64,000 nucleotides of DNA from Phalacrocorax aristotelis. Taxonomy: Eukaryota > Chordata > Aves > Suliformes > Phalacrocoracidae. Positions 11,698-23,536 of this stretch are shown in pieces (the stretch's first letter is position 1; every line of letters begins with the position of its first letter). A program made the translations under genes and the position numbers. Below the pieces are notes generated by a model. It was not told the origin of the DNA, made no database searches, and saw nothing but the letters and a program-made list of their open reading frames with translations. The stretch spans positions 14,332,501 to 14,396,500 of the forward strand of contig NC_134281.1 of assembly GCF_949628215.1 (NCBI RefSeq). Reading direction: 5' to 3'.

Positions 11698-11704
11698 TGA
11701 CTCA
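11698..11704. promoter_or_regulatory. AP-1 heptamer TGACTCA in CpG-rich patch
   Basis: A consensus AP-1 site inside a short CpG-rich patch, about 2.2 kb upstream of the predicted COL7A1 start. COL7A1 is known to respond to AP-1 and TGF-beta/SMAD. Function here is unproven. Confidence 0.35.
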
Positions 11705-14700
11705 TGCGGCCGCCCTGCGCCGCTGCACGCCAGTCCCTCCGGAAACATCCTGAAAAGCTGTCGGCCCTTTCCCAAGCCTGATGGGCTGGCAGCCAGGCCA
11801 CCAGTCCTTATTCCCACAGCCCGGGCTTGGGGTTCCCCATCTCCCAGCTGGCTTGGCCCCAAAGCACATTGACTCCTCTCCACTGACACTGATCGAAGCT
11901 TACAAGCCTGACCCTAACCCCTGCCCCTCACCCCTGCCTGCCCTGTGCATGCCACCGTGGTCCCCAAATGACAGTCACCAGCTGGCCACGCACCACCAGT
12001 GGCACAGCCTCTACTACCCCATAAGTCTCAGATCACAAGAAGCCCCAAAACATCTCCCAGGCCCCACTGGCCTTGGTCCCTGCAGGACATTGTCCTGGGC
12101 TGCAGGCACAGGGGGAGCACCAGCTCCAAGCCCCACAGGGGTCACACCACCCCCAGGGATGGGAGCACCCTGGTTTGAGAGTGGGCACATAGGAAGCACT
12201 GGAGCTGAGCCTCTCCCTGCCCTGCGCTTACCAGGCAAGAGCCTCGCTGCTGCTTTAGTGGGAAACAAGAGGAAAATCACAGCCCCAGGTGAGGTTTCAG
12301 CTCTGTGTCGGGCGGCAAGAAAGATGAGTCACATAGCACGGTGAGATGCAGCAGGGTGAGATATGAGCTGGGCTGCAGAGCCAGCTGTGGCCACGGTGCC
12401 ATGGGTACTGCGCCCCATCCTCTGCCCACCCTCTCCATGTCCTGCAACCGCTGCCTTTGGCGCTGGTCCAGCATGGGCTGGGATTCAGCAGGAGCCTTAT
12501 AGGATTTTAGTTTCCTGGCCCTATGGTGGTCTGGCAGTGCTCCGCGCTCCAGCACGACGTGGGCATCTCCATCCGGCAGGGGTGCACAGGCCAGCTCCAG
12601 GGCTGCTGGAAGGGAGCTGCCCCCTCCCAGGCCCTTCTAAATTTGCGGGCTTTCAGGCAGAAGGGAAGAGCAGGGACCTGGTGCCAAGGTAGGTGAGGAA
12701 AGGAGGTACTGGATGGAGCCGGAGGGGGAACCTCGCCTGCCACAGGGGCTGGTTGGGACATGCTCCAGGAATGTCTCCCAGCACCAGCCACCGCCAGCTC
12801 CCTGCCACGGCACCCAGCTGCCCACCCCAGCATCCCGAGAAAGGGGCCTGGGGACCCCCACCTCTATCACCAGCCAGCCTGGGGAGAGTGCTAGAGGGCC
12901 AACATCGCTCTCACAGTGTGGTCTCAGGGACCCTTGTGCCACCCCACAGTGCTCAGCAGCAAGCCCAGGGGCTGCAAAATGGAGCAGGGTGGGTAACTGG
13001 TCACCCCTTACCTCCTGCTGACCTGCCCCAAGGGGTTTGGGGTGGGAGACAGCCATACCAGCCATCCAAGCTCCACAAGGGAAATGGACAACAGATCCCC
13101 AGCTCCTCCGTGCCGGAGGGGACATCTTGCAGCACCCTCTGTCCTGCTGCTGCCCAAAGCCACATTCCTGCCGGAAAAGGAAGCAAAGTATCACATCAGG
13201 GTGAAGCTGTGACAGGCGAGCTGCCCTCTCTGTCCAGTGGCTCTAGGGATGCCCAAAGCAAGTGAGATGCTCCTGGCTACAGGGACCACAGTGGGTGCAG
13301 GGACAGCAGCAGGGAGGGTCTGGTGGGTGAAGGATGATGGAGGCAAGTGGTCCCACTGCAGCCAGGCTTGGGGTTGGGCTGAGCCCGCTGTGCCCCCCTC
13401 AGGGCTTCTCATGGGGCGAGCACATGTCCCAGCTCCCCCACAGCTGCTGCAGAGGGATGGGAAGTTTTTTCTGTCTGTAAACTGTTGTGTCTGGAGACTG
13501 CTGCTGGCACAGCCACACACCAGCATCTCACAAAGCTGTGCTGGAATGTGGCCAGGCTCTGCCATCCACATAGACAGGGCTCAGGGAGGGAATGGTGACA
13601 CCGCGCAGATGTGACCCTCCCCATTGGCTGAGTCAGGCAGGAGAAGACAGCCCTGGTCAGCCTGACTGCAGAGGCCGGGCTAGCTCTCAGGGACAACGAG
13701 GGAGAGGAAAGTCAGGCACTGCCAGGGCTCTGCTGAGGGCCGGTGGTGCTTTGCAAGGGCACAGGGCCAGCATGCCAGAAAGTGAGGGTGATGGTGGGGA
13801 TGATGGCAGCTGGATGAGGAGCCAGCAGCACTGCAAGGGACTTGAAAGTCCCTAGTTAACAAGTTATCTTCATCAGCTGCATCCTGCAGCTGGGCCTTCA
13901 GTCATGCTGGGGATGCCCAGAGAGGCTGCAGGGTGTCTGGGGCTGGGTGTCTGGGACCTAGGGGAGGCAGGAGGAAGCAGGGTGCAGGCAGGGGCTGAAG
14001 TGTCCCTGGAGATGATGTGTCCCATGCTTCACATGACCACCCACACAGCCTGGCTCATCCCACAGGAATCCAGCTTCTCAACTGATTGAGGCTGGAGCTG
14101 CTCCCCTCCACTCCTAGACCCACGGTCCCCACCTGTGGCCAGGACGAGGGTCTGTAAAATAAGACTGGATTGCCCCTGTAGATGGGGATACAGGAGAGGG
14201 TGGAAATGCAGGGACCAGGTGCAGCAAAGCTCCCCCAGAACCTCTGCGTGAGGCCAGTGCTGCTCTTTGCCATGCTGGCAGCTCCATGGGGTGCACATGC
14301 CCTAGTGATGCCCCAGCCAGCCAAGCACACACTTCTACGGAAGGGAAACTCCTCCCTCTTCATAGGGGCAGACAAATTGCCTGCCTCGGGGGCATGGCGG
14401 ATCAAGACACTCAGGGCCCAGCCCTTGCTGGGGGGTATGCAGGCACCCGCAGACAGCACCCAGGTAACAGCCATGCTCGGTCTGCAAGAAGGGGGACCCA
14501 GGAACTCATCGTGGTGACAGCAGGGGCTGGCAGAGCAGAGGGAGTAGTTTCCCCTCTGAGAAAATGAATGGAAGCCGGGGGAGAGCCGCCAGCCTGCGGC
14601 ACCCGCGCTCAGGGCACGTGTGGGCTGGGTCTACAGTGCTCAGAGCATGACTCTACATGCCAGGCGGCTGAGCCAGCCTATGCCCGCCTGCACCCGCTGA

Positions 14701-17202
14701 CATGCAGATGCCTGCCTGCCCAACCCTGTGCAGCTGCGGGGGTCCCTGGGGACCAGCACTGCTGGCAGTGCAACACCTTTGGCCTGGTGGCAGGATGCAG
14801 AGGTGAAAGGTGGCATTCCTGCAACCATTCCCTGGGAGAGCAGTTCACAGCAAGATCAGGTCACCAGTGCTTCCTTGCAGCACCGAGGGAGGTGAGGAAA
14901 TTGTCTTACCTGCAAACACCAAGGTGTTACATCTCTGGCTGCCTTTAGCCCTCACCAGCATCCCTCTGGGAAGGTGTTGCAGGCAGATGGGGCAGCTCAG
15001 CCCTGACTGGGTGCTGGGGGTGCTGTCACCCGAGCAGGGGCTGCTCCTGGCCTCACATGGTACCTGCCGCTCTGCACCAAAGCTGGCTCTGAGGGGCAGG
15101 GCAGGAGGGACACTGCAGCTTCAGGGGGCCAGAGAGGCATGCAGGAGCCCAACACTGCTCCCGGGACCTGTCAGGAATAATCACCAGCATGACAGGCAGG
15201 ATAGTACCACTGCTCTCTACTTCAAATCAGACTGACCTGGGGAGCAGTTGAGCAGGGGCATCTGCAGGAGCCCAGGACACAGAACCCAGCTCCACAGAGC
15301 CAGGGTGTTTGCCAGGAGCACAGCAGCCCTTGCCACATACGGGGGCAATCTGCTCACCTGCTCCCAAATCCTGCAGCACCTCAACACCCCATCAGAGGGA
15401 GACAAGCACCTCAAAGCTGTGGCTGCCCCATCCCTCCACCCTCAGCCCCAGAGCTGGGAGTACCCAGTGCAGGGGCAGATTGGCAAGGCACTGCCACCTT
15501 CCCCATACACAGGAGCTGCCCTGCTGCCCAACACCAAAGCTTTTCCCCCTCCCAGGGCTGGGAAACAGCAGCTGCCTGGCTCCCAGCATGGCACCCAGGA
15601 CCATGAGACCAGCGGCGGGCTAAGCCAGCTACGGACACTGCAGGAGCAGCAGCAGCATGGCAGGGGTTGTCGCAGGGAGGACTGCAGTGGCAGGGGCACA
15701 CAGCAATCACACGCCAGGCAGGGAGGTGGAATGGCAGGCAGGCAGCGTGCAGGCCTGGGAAGCTGCTCCTCGCAGGGGGGGTTCACACGGCTTGATGGGG
15801 CTGGGAGTATTTGTTCCTCCCTCCAACGGCAACAGCAGATGCCTCCATGGCTGCAGCAGCTCAGGGCAGCTATATTCCCAGGGGAGGAGTGTTGCCAAGA
15901 AGAATAGCTGTGAGTCGGAGAAGCCGGTCTTCAGGGGCCCCTATCCCAGTCCTGGAGGATGGGAGTTAGGACACACTGGACTGCTGTCCTAGGACTGTGC
16001 TGCTGCACAAGGGCTCGCAGTGGATGGTCATTTTCTTCCCAAGAGATGGAAGTAAAGTCACTAATAGCTTGTGCACAAGCCCTCCTGCTGCCAAGCCACG
16101 GGCAGAGGCACAGCCAGCACTGGCAAAGCACACAAGCGACTGGCAATAGGGACCCACTCTGGAGCTGCGCAAGAGGGAGTTTGCCCACCTCAGCTTTCCT
16201 GCAGCTCCTGTGCCAGGAAAAGGCCACTCCTTGCTAACTCCCCTTTCAGCCGATCCTGCTCTGACTTCCCCACTTTTGCGTCTGGGATGCAGCTCTGGCA
16301 GCTGGGAGGACAGGGTGGTTGCTCAATCCTTCCTCTCTGCCTCTATTTAAGTGTTTCACAATCGGCACCAACACCCCCTAAAAACTACCTGCAGCTTAAT
16401 ATAAATTTCTGGCAGGGCTCATGAAAGAGCACCCATCCCACTCTTCATGGGGCTTGGCCGCTCCTTGCGCAAGGGGTGCTTGACAGAGCCGTGGGGAGCA
16501 TCGCCCACAGCTCAAGGGCTGGTGGCAGACGTGCACGGTGGCACTGCAGCCCAGCAGGCAGCCGCTGGCACATGCTCTGCCAGGGAGGGGACTGCACAGC
16601 TTGCACCGAGGTGTGGCAGGGGGCCCTGCCCAGGACAGGCAGGGGCGCAGGAAGGGGTACATACCGCTGGAGAGCCAGGGCCATGCTGCATCCTCTGGGG
16701 AAGGGCCTTTTGCAAGTCTTGGGTACTGGTAAAGGCATGCAGAAGGCACATGCTCCTTTACTTGAAGGATGCCATCGTGCCTTCCCCTACCAGGGGTATG
16801 CCGGCTAACAGCACTGGATCTCCAGCAGCTGTAGGATACTGCCCTGAGTGTTTCATGCAGCAGCCACTGCCTGTGGGAAGGATGATAAAGGTTTGGCCAT
16901 CAGTCTGCCTGGCTAGTGAGGAAGACCAGGGTGGGAGCCCAGCACCCAGGGGACCAAGGATGCAGGAGGGGCCAGGAGCACCCCTATCTGTGGAGCAGCA
17001 GCCAGGGTGCAGGGGGATTTGAGCAGTTCACGAGACCTGACTTGTCTTCACAGCTCTCCCCCACGAGGCTGTGCCATTGCTCCCTTCAGCTCTTTGGCTG
17101 TGTGCCTGACTCCAGAAGAAAAGAATAAAAATGATGAAGCACCCACCCTGCCCCATCGGGTGAATTGCTGTCTGTCACCATGGGAACTCCTCCCTGCCCA
17201 GA

Positions 17203-17219
17203 CCCCCCCCCCCCCCCCC
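17203..17219. repeat. C homopolymer, 17 bases
   Basis: An uninterrupted run of 17 C on the plus strand (G on the minus). Length is likely to vary and to be prone to sequencing error. Confidence 0.9.
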
Positions 17220-17900
17220 AAGGATGACTTCATATCTCCATCAAGCAGGAGGGCTGCGTCACCAGGATGGCACGGGGTGGGTGGCCACATACATCTCACA
17301 CCAGGACTTCTGCAGCTGCCGTGGCAGACACAGGGCAGGATGCTGCAGAGCTCCAGGGGGAAGGATGAGCAGCCCAGGTGAGGGTCCTGCAGAGGATGGG
17401 GGTACAGTCTGCACCCACACACTGTAGCCCCACAGGAACAACGATAGGGGAAGACTCTCAGAGCTCCAGCTCCTTGCAGAAAACACGTCTGCAGCATCTC
17501 TGTACCCACCATCAATGCCACAGAGGTGGGAGGAGTGCAGGATCCTGGTCTCTGGCCTCCCCCTACCTTCGGGAGTCACCAGCCTTGGACCGTGGGGACC
17601 TCATTCCTCTCCATCTTCCTCAGCAGGCACGGTCACCTGTGAGTCACCCCATGTGTGCAAGGCAGAAACAGGAGATATGTTCCCATATTGTAGGGGCTCC
17701 AGCCAAGTGCTGCACAGCTGTAACAGCTGTAAACAAAGCAGGGGAAGCCAGAGAGGCACGGCAGGGAGCAGCTGGGGGCAGTGGAGACCTCCAACCTCGC
17801 AGCAGACAGGCAGGCAGGGAAGGGCTGGAAATAAACGCAGAACCGCCACGTGGAACCCAGACGCCTAGCGCTCAAGCATTTTCACCTGCTGCCTCTTCCT

Positions 17901-20900
17901 GGAAGCCCCTTGCCACGCCAGGGCATCCTCTGCATCAGGTGAGTGGAGGCTGGAACTTGCCATGGACATACTGCCTGGTGCTCTGGTCCCTAGAGCTGCT
18001 GCTCTCCAAGCCTCCTATGAGAGGCTCCAGCCACACTCACCATGTCCATGGGCAATTATTGCTTCACAGACCCCAATCTGGAAATCACATTCTCCAAGCT
18101 TCATCGGTAGCACCAAGTCTGTTTCTCAACTGCTACAAACACTACTCAGGAATGATGCAGTATCAAAGGAGAGGTCATGGCTTTGGTCTATGTGAATCTG
18201 TACAATGCTAAACTGTACCTGGTGAAGCTCAGAATAGTTTGCTGAAGCTGAATACATACCAAATCCTAAATCTCAAAGCAACACAACTTTAACACATAGA
18301 TTAAACATTAAAATAAGGACGAAAAAAAATCCCCCAGAGTCAGCTCACTCTTCCGTAAATATAACAAATAAGAGATAAGCAGTATGTTCTGATTGCAGCT
18401 TTGTCCAAGTTACACACAAAGTAGAAACGAGTGGACAGTACTGCGGCTATTTTACAGAACACTTTGCACACCTGAGTGACCATGTGCCGAGGGCAGTGCA
18501 TGCAGAGCAGTTTTGTTCTGCATACCGCACTGAGTGTCAGTACCCATATTGACAGCAGGGTAATACAACACCCAGAAAAAGCTAGATGTGCAATGCCCCA
18601 CTGCAGGCTCTGGGCAAAACTAGGAAGACCACTCAGATATTCAGGCTCCTGTTTCAATATCTTAAATGCATAATTAGCCTCGCTCAAATCAGGTCATGTG
18701 GCATTTGATCCAGCTTCATTCGCTGTCCTCGTGCTGTCTGTGCTACGCAGTTCTCACACCAAGGCAGTGTACAGAGACTTAAATAATCCCAGAGTGTGTC
18801 TGAGGCTCAGCAGTGGATGGTGGGGCACCGAGTGGGAGCAGTGTCTCCAGAGCACCTGGGTGGTGATCCAGCACAGGTGCTACTTCCATTTGTACACATC
18901 TTTGTACAAAAAAAAAATCCCTCCTGCTCTCCCAGACCAGAGCTGGGACCTCCCCAGACTGCCACCCCCAGCAGCCTAGTGCTGGGCCAGCAGCTCCATT
19001 TTCCATAGCTGGGTGGGTGAAGTACCTGGGCAGATCTTCCTCCAAGCACCATGCTTCTAGTAGCTTTTCTGGGCTTCCCCAGCAATAGGCTCAATGGAAA
19101 GCAAGGCCAAAGCTTGGCAGCCCCACGCTTAAACTTCAGAGGCCTAACGAAAGAAAATGTGTAAGGAGAAGCAACTGGAAAGAAGAGATACGCATGGAGA
19201 AGTGAGAACCACTGATCCTCTTTGGATGGTGCATGGGTTAAAGCAGCTTTTAATGAGGGTGTTCAGGGCTCAGATTTGCCCCCTTCCAGACACGCTATTG
19301 AAGAAAGAGCTGAAACAAAGATGACAAGCCCTGCTGCCATGCCCTGCTCAGCCTTGTGTCTCAGGGCAGCCCGGATGGCTGTAGCTGGCAGTCAGGCCTG
19401 GATGGGCCCTTTGTCCATTGCTTTTCCATGCAATGAATACAGTAAAGCTTTAGATGAGCCATTTCCTTTTCCAAACAGGAAACATGAGTTCTGGATAGGC
19501 ATCCGGATACTGCTGCTCACCATTCCCCTCTCCTGGTGTACAAAGTCCCCGTGGTGAGGGGCAAGGTGAAGTGCAGGAGGCCTGGGCAGGGCAAGCGTGT
19601 GAGTCTGCCAGGCATCAGGTACCACCCTCGCCCTAGCAATCCTGCAGCCCTGCTGGGTGACACTTCAAAGGGAGAACGCAGCTCTCCTCTGAGCAAACCA
19701 CACTATGTAGGGGCTGGCCAGGGAAAAGATCCCCAGTTGTGGCCACACGGATGCCTCGGTCAATCCCTGCACCAAGGGGTCTAAGCAGTGCAAGGCTCCA
19801 GCAACATTAGACACCAGCAGAGCTGCATTTCTCCTGCCCTGTCTTCTAAACCCTGCTCACCTATTGCTCCCACTGCCATTTTTCACCAGCCTTGGCAGGA
19901 GAGCTGGTAGAGAAGCATGCCCAGAGGGCTGCAGGCTCTCCTCCCAAAAGCTCTCTGGCACTGAAGAATAGCACAGCTCCAAGCCTCTCATTTCTCTGAA
20001 AGCCTCTCTGCAGCTCCCCGCTTCCCTGAGGACAAGCTTGGCTCAGCACCTATGATTAGTATCAACTGTACTTTCCAGGGGGGTTAATTAGTTCAGGTGA
20101 GGCAACTACTGACAGTTGGCTGCTGTGGCCTCTCTCTTGGCAAGCACCCAAACCCCAAACAAGCAGCTCACATATCAAAGGGGCTGCCAGCTCCACAAGC
20201 AGATCCACCCTGCACATCTGTCCTGGCCCCACAGCCCCATGTTGGGGGTACCAACAGCTTTTCCTGCTAGAAAGCAGGGAAACCTGAAGCACAGGTCACT
20301 AGCAATCACTCCCTGTTTTCACTGCTAGACTTTTACATATCCGGAACAGCTCTGTATGGTAGAAGAGTCGGTGAAGCGCTGTGCAGGTGGCATTACAGAG
20401 CCTTGCATAGAGTGCACACAACGATGCACAGTATCCTCTCTTCCAGTCAAGAGACAGAGGGCCAAGGTGTCAGGGAAGGAAAGCGGTTGCCTAGACGTAG
20501 GTGGAAGTTGCAAGCTTCAAAGGAACTCTACTGGGAGAGGATAAGACAGCACCGTGTGGGAGGGGAGGGAGCAAAGGCCAATTCATGCAGGCTAAATTTA
20601 TCAGCACAGTCTAATGGAATCCCAAGTAACCTTCCAAGTGAAGTAGCAAAATAAAACACTTCAGCCATTGAAAACTAGACTGGTCAAAGAGCCCCGCTGA
20701 ACAATCCTGCATTGTCCAGGGAGCCAGGAAACAGATTTATTAGGTCACCCAGGCCATCTCCAGTTTCAGTGAAATTGCCCTATTGTAGGGATTGTTCCAG
20801 CTCCCTCCTCTGGCTCTGTCACTGCCACTGTCCTTCACTGGGCAGCAGAAACTGCAGGAAGAGGAGGGGTCAGGTCCAAAGAAAGACCTCACCTTTTCAA

Positions 20901-23370
20901 GGTTCAGGAAAAGCACTGAGGTAGGACACTTCCATTGTGCCAGACATTTCCCAGTTTAGATTCCCTTGGTCTGAGGCTGATCCCATGGAGGAATAGAAAC
21001 ATACCCCTACGGCTCAAACAACAAGAGGCCTGCCAACAAGATTAGAGCTTTGGTTCCTCCAGCACTGAGGGATTTGGCTGCCAAATGCCTGACAACTCTG
21101 CACTAATTCCAGGTTATGCTTCCCAAGCCCCTCACTAAGGCTCAGAGTATGGGTGGGTCTTTGCCAAGAAATAATGCTCTCGACTCCTAAATGGGTTCCC
21201 CCTCCCCACCTTTTAGATCCCCAATCTGGCTGCTTGGTGTTTACCAAGGAAAAATGGTACCGCAAATCTCTCAATCATTAGAGCTGGTGAGACGCCGTGT
21301 TTCTGGAAGCACGGACTGCCACAGCACCCAAACACAGGAGGCACAACAAGGCAGAGTGCCATTGTAACTGCAGCCAGAAGATGCCATCATCTTGGGCACG
21401 GCTCAGCCTCGACTCCTAGCTGCTATCAGGCACCTAACAGCACTTTACCCAATGCCACTCACCAGGGCACAGCTCCTACTCCAGACCAGCCCAGATACTC
21501 AGATTTCTACATGGATAAAAGCATCTACAAAATACCTTCTGACACTGTATAAGCCAGCCACCCTTGTAGAGCTGCAGCCTCTTGGTCAGGAAGGAGTGGG
21601 CATCAGTCCTCCCTGAAGTGCTGGGTGCATGCTGCTCAGCACAGCCAGCCTGCTGCTTTTGCAGAGAACCAGCAATTTGGAGAGCAGCAGTTGCAGCAAG
21701 GTTTGAATCTGTTCCTAATACAAAGTAGTGCAGGAGGGCCTGGGAAATTACTCATGGAAAACAACCGTTTCCAAGCAGAGGCAGACACCTCCAGAGAGGA
21801 AAACTTGTACATCCTTGCTCTAGCATTTCCTACATCTCCCTTTCCTTGTACTTCTCACCAACTGCAAAACACCCTGGAAGCTCACCTGGGGAGGGAAAAT
21901 ATATAGCAATGTAAGACAAAAGAGTCTGAGTGCAGTCACAAAACCAAGACAATCATTTACCGGTTTCCCCAGGCTTGAGGCGTAAGTGAGCTTGTTCAGT
22001 TTTTCAGCCCTCAGCGCACTTGTAACGAGCCAGAGCTTGCAATAAGTTAAACCCAAATTGCATCAAGAACACTTAACAGTTTCAAACTTGCCTAGTATAC
22101 ACAATGAGTTCAGACACACTGACTCTCTCATCAAGAATCCAGATTCAGCACAAATGATTTAGAACACTGGATTAGTCTCAAATGTAATGACTAATTCTTA
22201 GAAACTTTTACACTATTTTTAAATCCCACTTGTCAGGGCACCACCTGGAAATTAAATGAGAACCCCAGAGAGATTTATCCCAAAGACAAAAATTAAACAT
22301 GAGTACCTCACAGCTTCCAAGGGTACCTGTGACAGGCTAGTGCCACCTGGTGGGAACCTTTCCTCCATTCCCCTTGCTCAGTTTCATCCTTTACTGTTCC
22401 ATGTTCCAGCTTCCCAGAGACAAGACTTGGGAGCAACAACCAGATTAATAGCAGAAAAAGCAGAAAGGGCGGGGAAGGTCTTTTAACTATTCAGACCTAG
22501 AGATTATCTTCCAGGTACAGGCCAGGTCACAGCTTCTCAGCTATTGCATAGCTGAGGCTGACTAGATAGACGGAGGCCCATCTGCAAGAGAGATGCGTAG
22601 ACTAACACCAACATACTCCACAGCAATCTCTGCTTGTTACTGAGCTGGTTTACAGATAACCAGGAAGCTTAAGATGAAAGGTAACATATCTGGAAAGATG
22701 TTTGTCTAGCAACAGCTCCAGCTCCTCACACCTAACTCTGTTAGAGACAACTGCCTCAACCGTACCAAGGCAGCATCGGGCAAGGCCAGGCCAATCACCG
22801 TCACCAGCTTCAGTAGGTGGTGGGAACTCGGCCAAGCAGTTTTATCTATACTTGATTAGGGAGAGGGGTTGCACAGACTGCATCTACCACAGAGGCAGTT
22901 ACTCCTATGAGAGGGTCACAAACAGCCAGGCCAGAAACACTAACACCACACCCAAGGGACAGGACCAATGAGGACCAATTTCCCATAAATACATTTTGAT
23001 CTCCTTGATGAGCAGGGAGGTCCCCTCAGAGAAGGGCCCTTTGTTCTTCGGTCTGCACAAGCAGCAATGCTACAGCCCGAGATTGACCGTGCTACTGCCC
23101 ACACAAAAGGGCACAGTGGAAGTCGCTAGAGCTACCCTGGCAGCCTCATACCAGTGGAAAGTCTTCCTTCCACCAGCCTGAAGACAAGGCCTCTGAACCA
23201 GGACACTGCCAGCTCAGGACAGAGGCGGCACGGGCTGCAGACATACACACAGACAAGATTCTAGCATGAGCCCTGTGAAATCAAGATTGATAGGTCCAAT
23301 ATCTCACCAATTTGCCAATATTAACGATGTCTACATACATGACCCAGCAAGAGACAGTTGATTCCCAGCA
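17901..23370. other. Intergenic, lower-GC: UQCRC1 downstream region
   Basis: Base composition falls near 17.9 kb and stays lower through UQCRC1. I see no supported exon, tRNA or recognisable repeat. Scattered AATAAA hexamers occur on the plus strand (for example near 17121, 17828 and 20650), but nothing upstream of them looks like a gene. A long 3'UTR or lncRNA cannot be excluded. Confidence 0.5.
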
Positions 23371-23374
23371 GAAC

Positions 23375-23536
23375 CAACTCCATATAGGACATTTATTTTT
23401 ACTTTTATACATTGAACACTGAGAAGACAGCCATTTTGATGGGAGTCATTTTGCCCCTGGTGCACAAGACTTTCTGAGCCAGAGGGAACCTGTCACAGTC
23501 CAAAGCTTCACTATTTCCAACCTGCAGGGACATGTC
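23375..23536 (-). terminator. UQCRC1: UQCRC1 3'UTR and polyadenylation signal
   Basis: The TAG stop at 23537-23539 is followed by a short 3'UTR. On the minus strand an AATAAA occupies 23392-23397, and cleavage is expected near 23375. This is about 140 nt after the stop, typical of compact respiratory-chain transcripts. Confidence 0.75.

Larger units (their letters stand above)
9541..17900. other. Intergenic, GC-rich: COL7A1 upstream region
   Basis: I see no gene here. Open frames up to 277 codons occur on both strands, but they have the arginine/proline/glycine-biased composition of GC-rich noncoding DNA and no recognisable domain or splice structure. It contains three AP-1 heptamers (11698-11704, 12325-12331, 13629-13635), a small CpG-rich patch near 11640-11740 and a run of 17 C at 17203-17219. 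It is probably the cis-regulatory neighbourhood of COL7A1, but that is inference. Confidence 0.55.

Noticed and set aside
17378-18211. A 277-codon plus-strand open frame in the intergenic gap
   Set aside because: No recognisable family, low-complexity tendency, no paired splice or polyadenylation signals that make a gene.
22650-22835. A 61-codon minus-strand frame with a balanced composition (begins Met-Ala-Glu-Phe)
   Set aside because: Short, no homology I can recall, no nearby acceptor/donor pair or promoter; not enough to call a gene.
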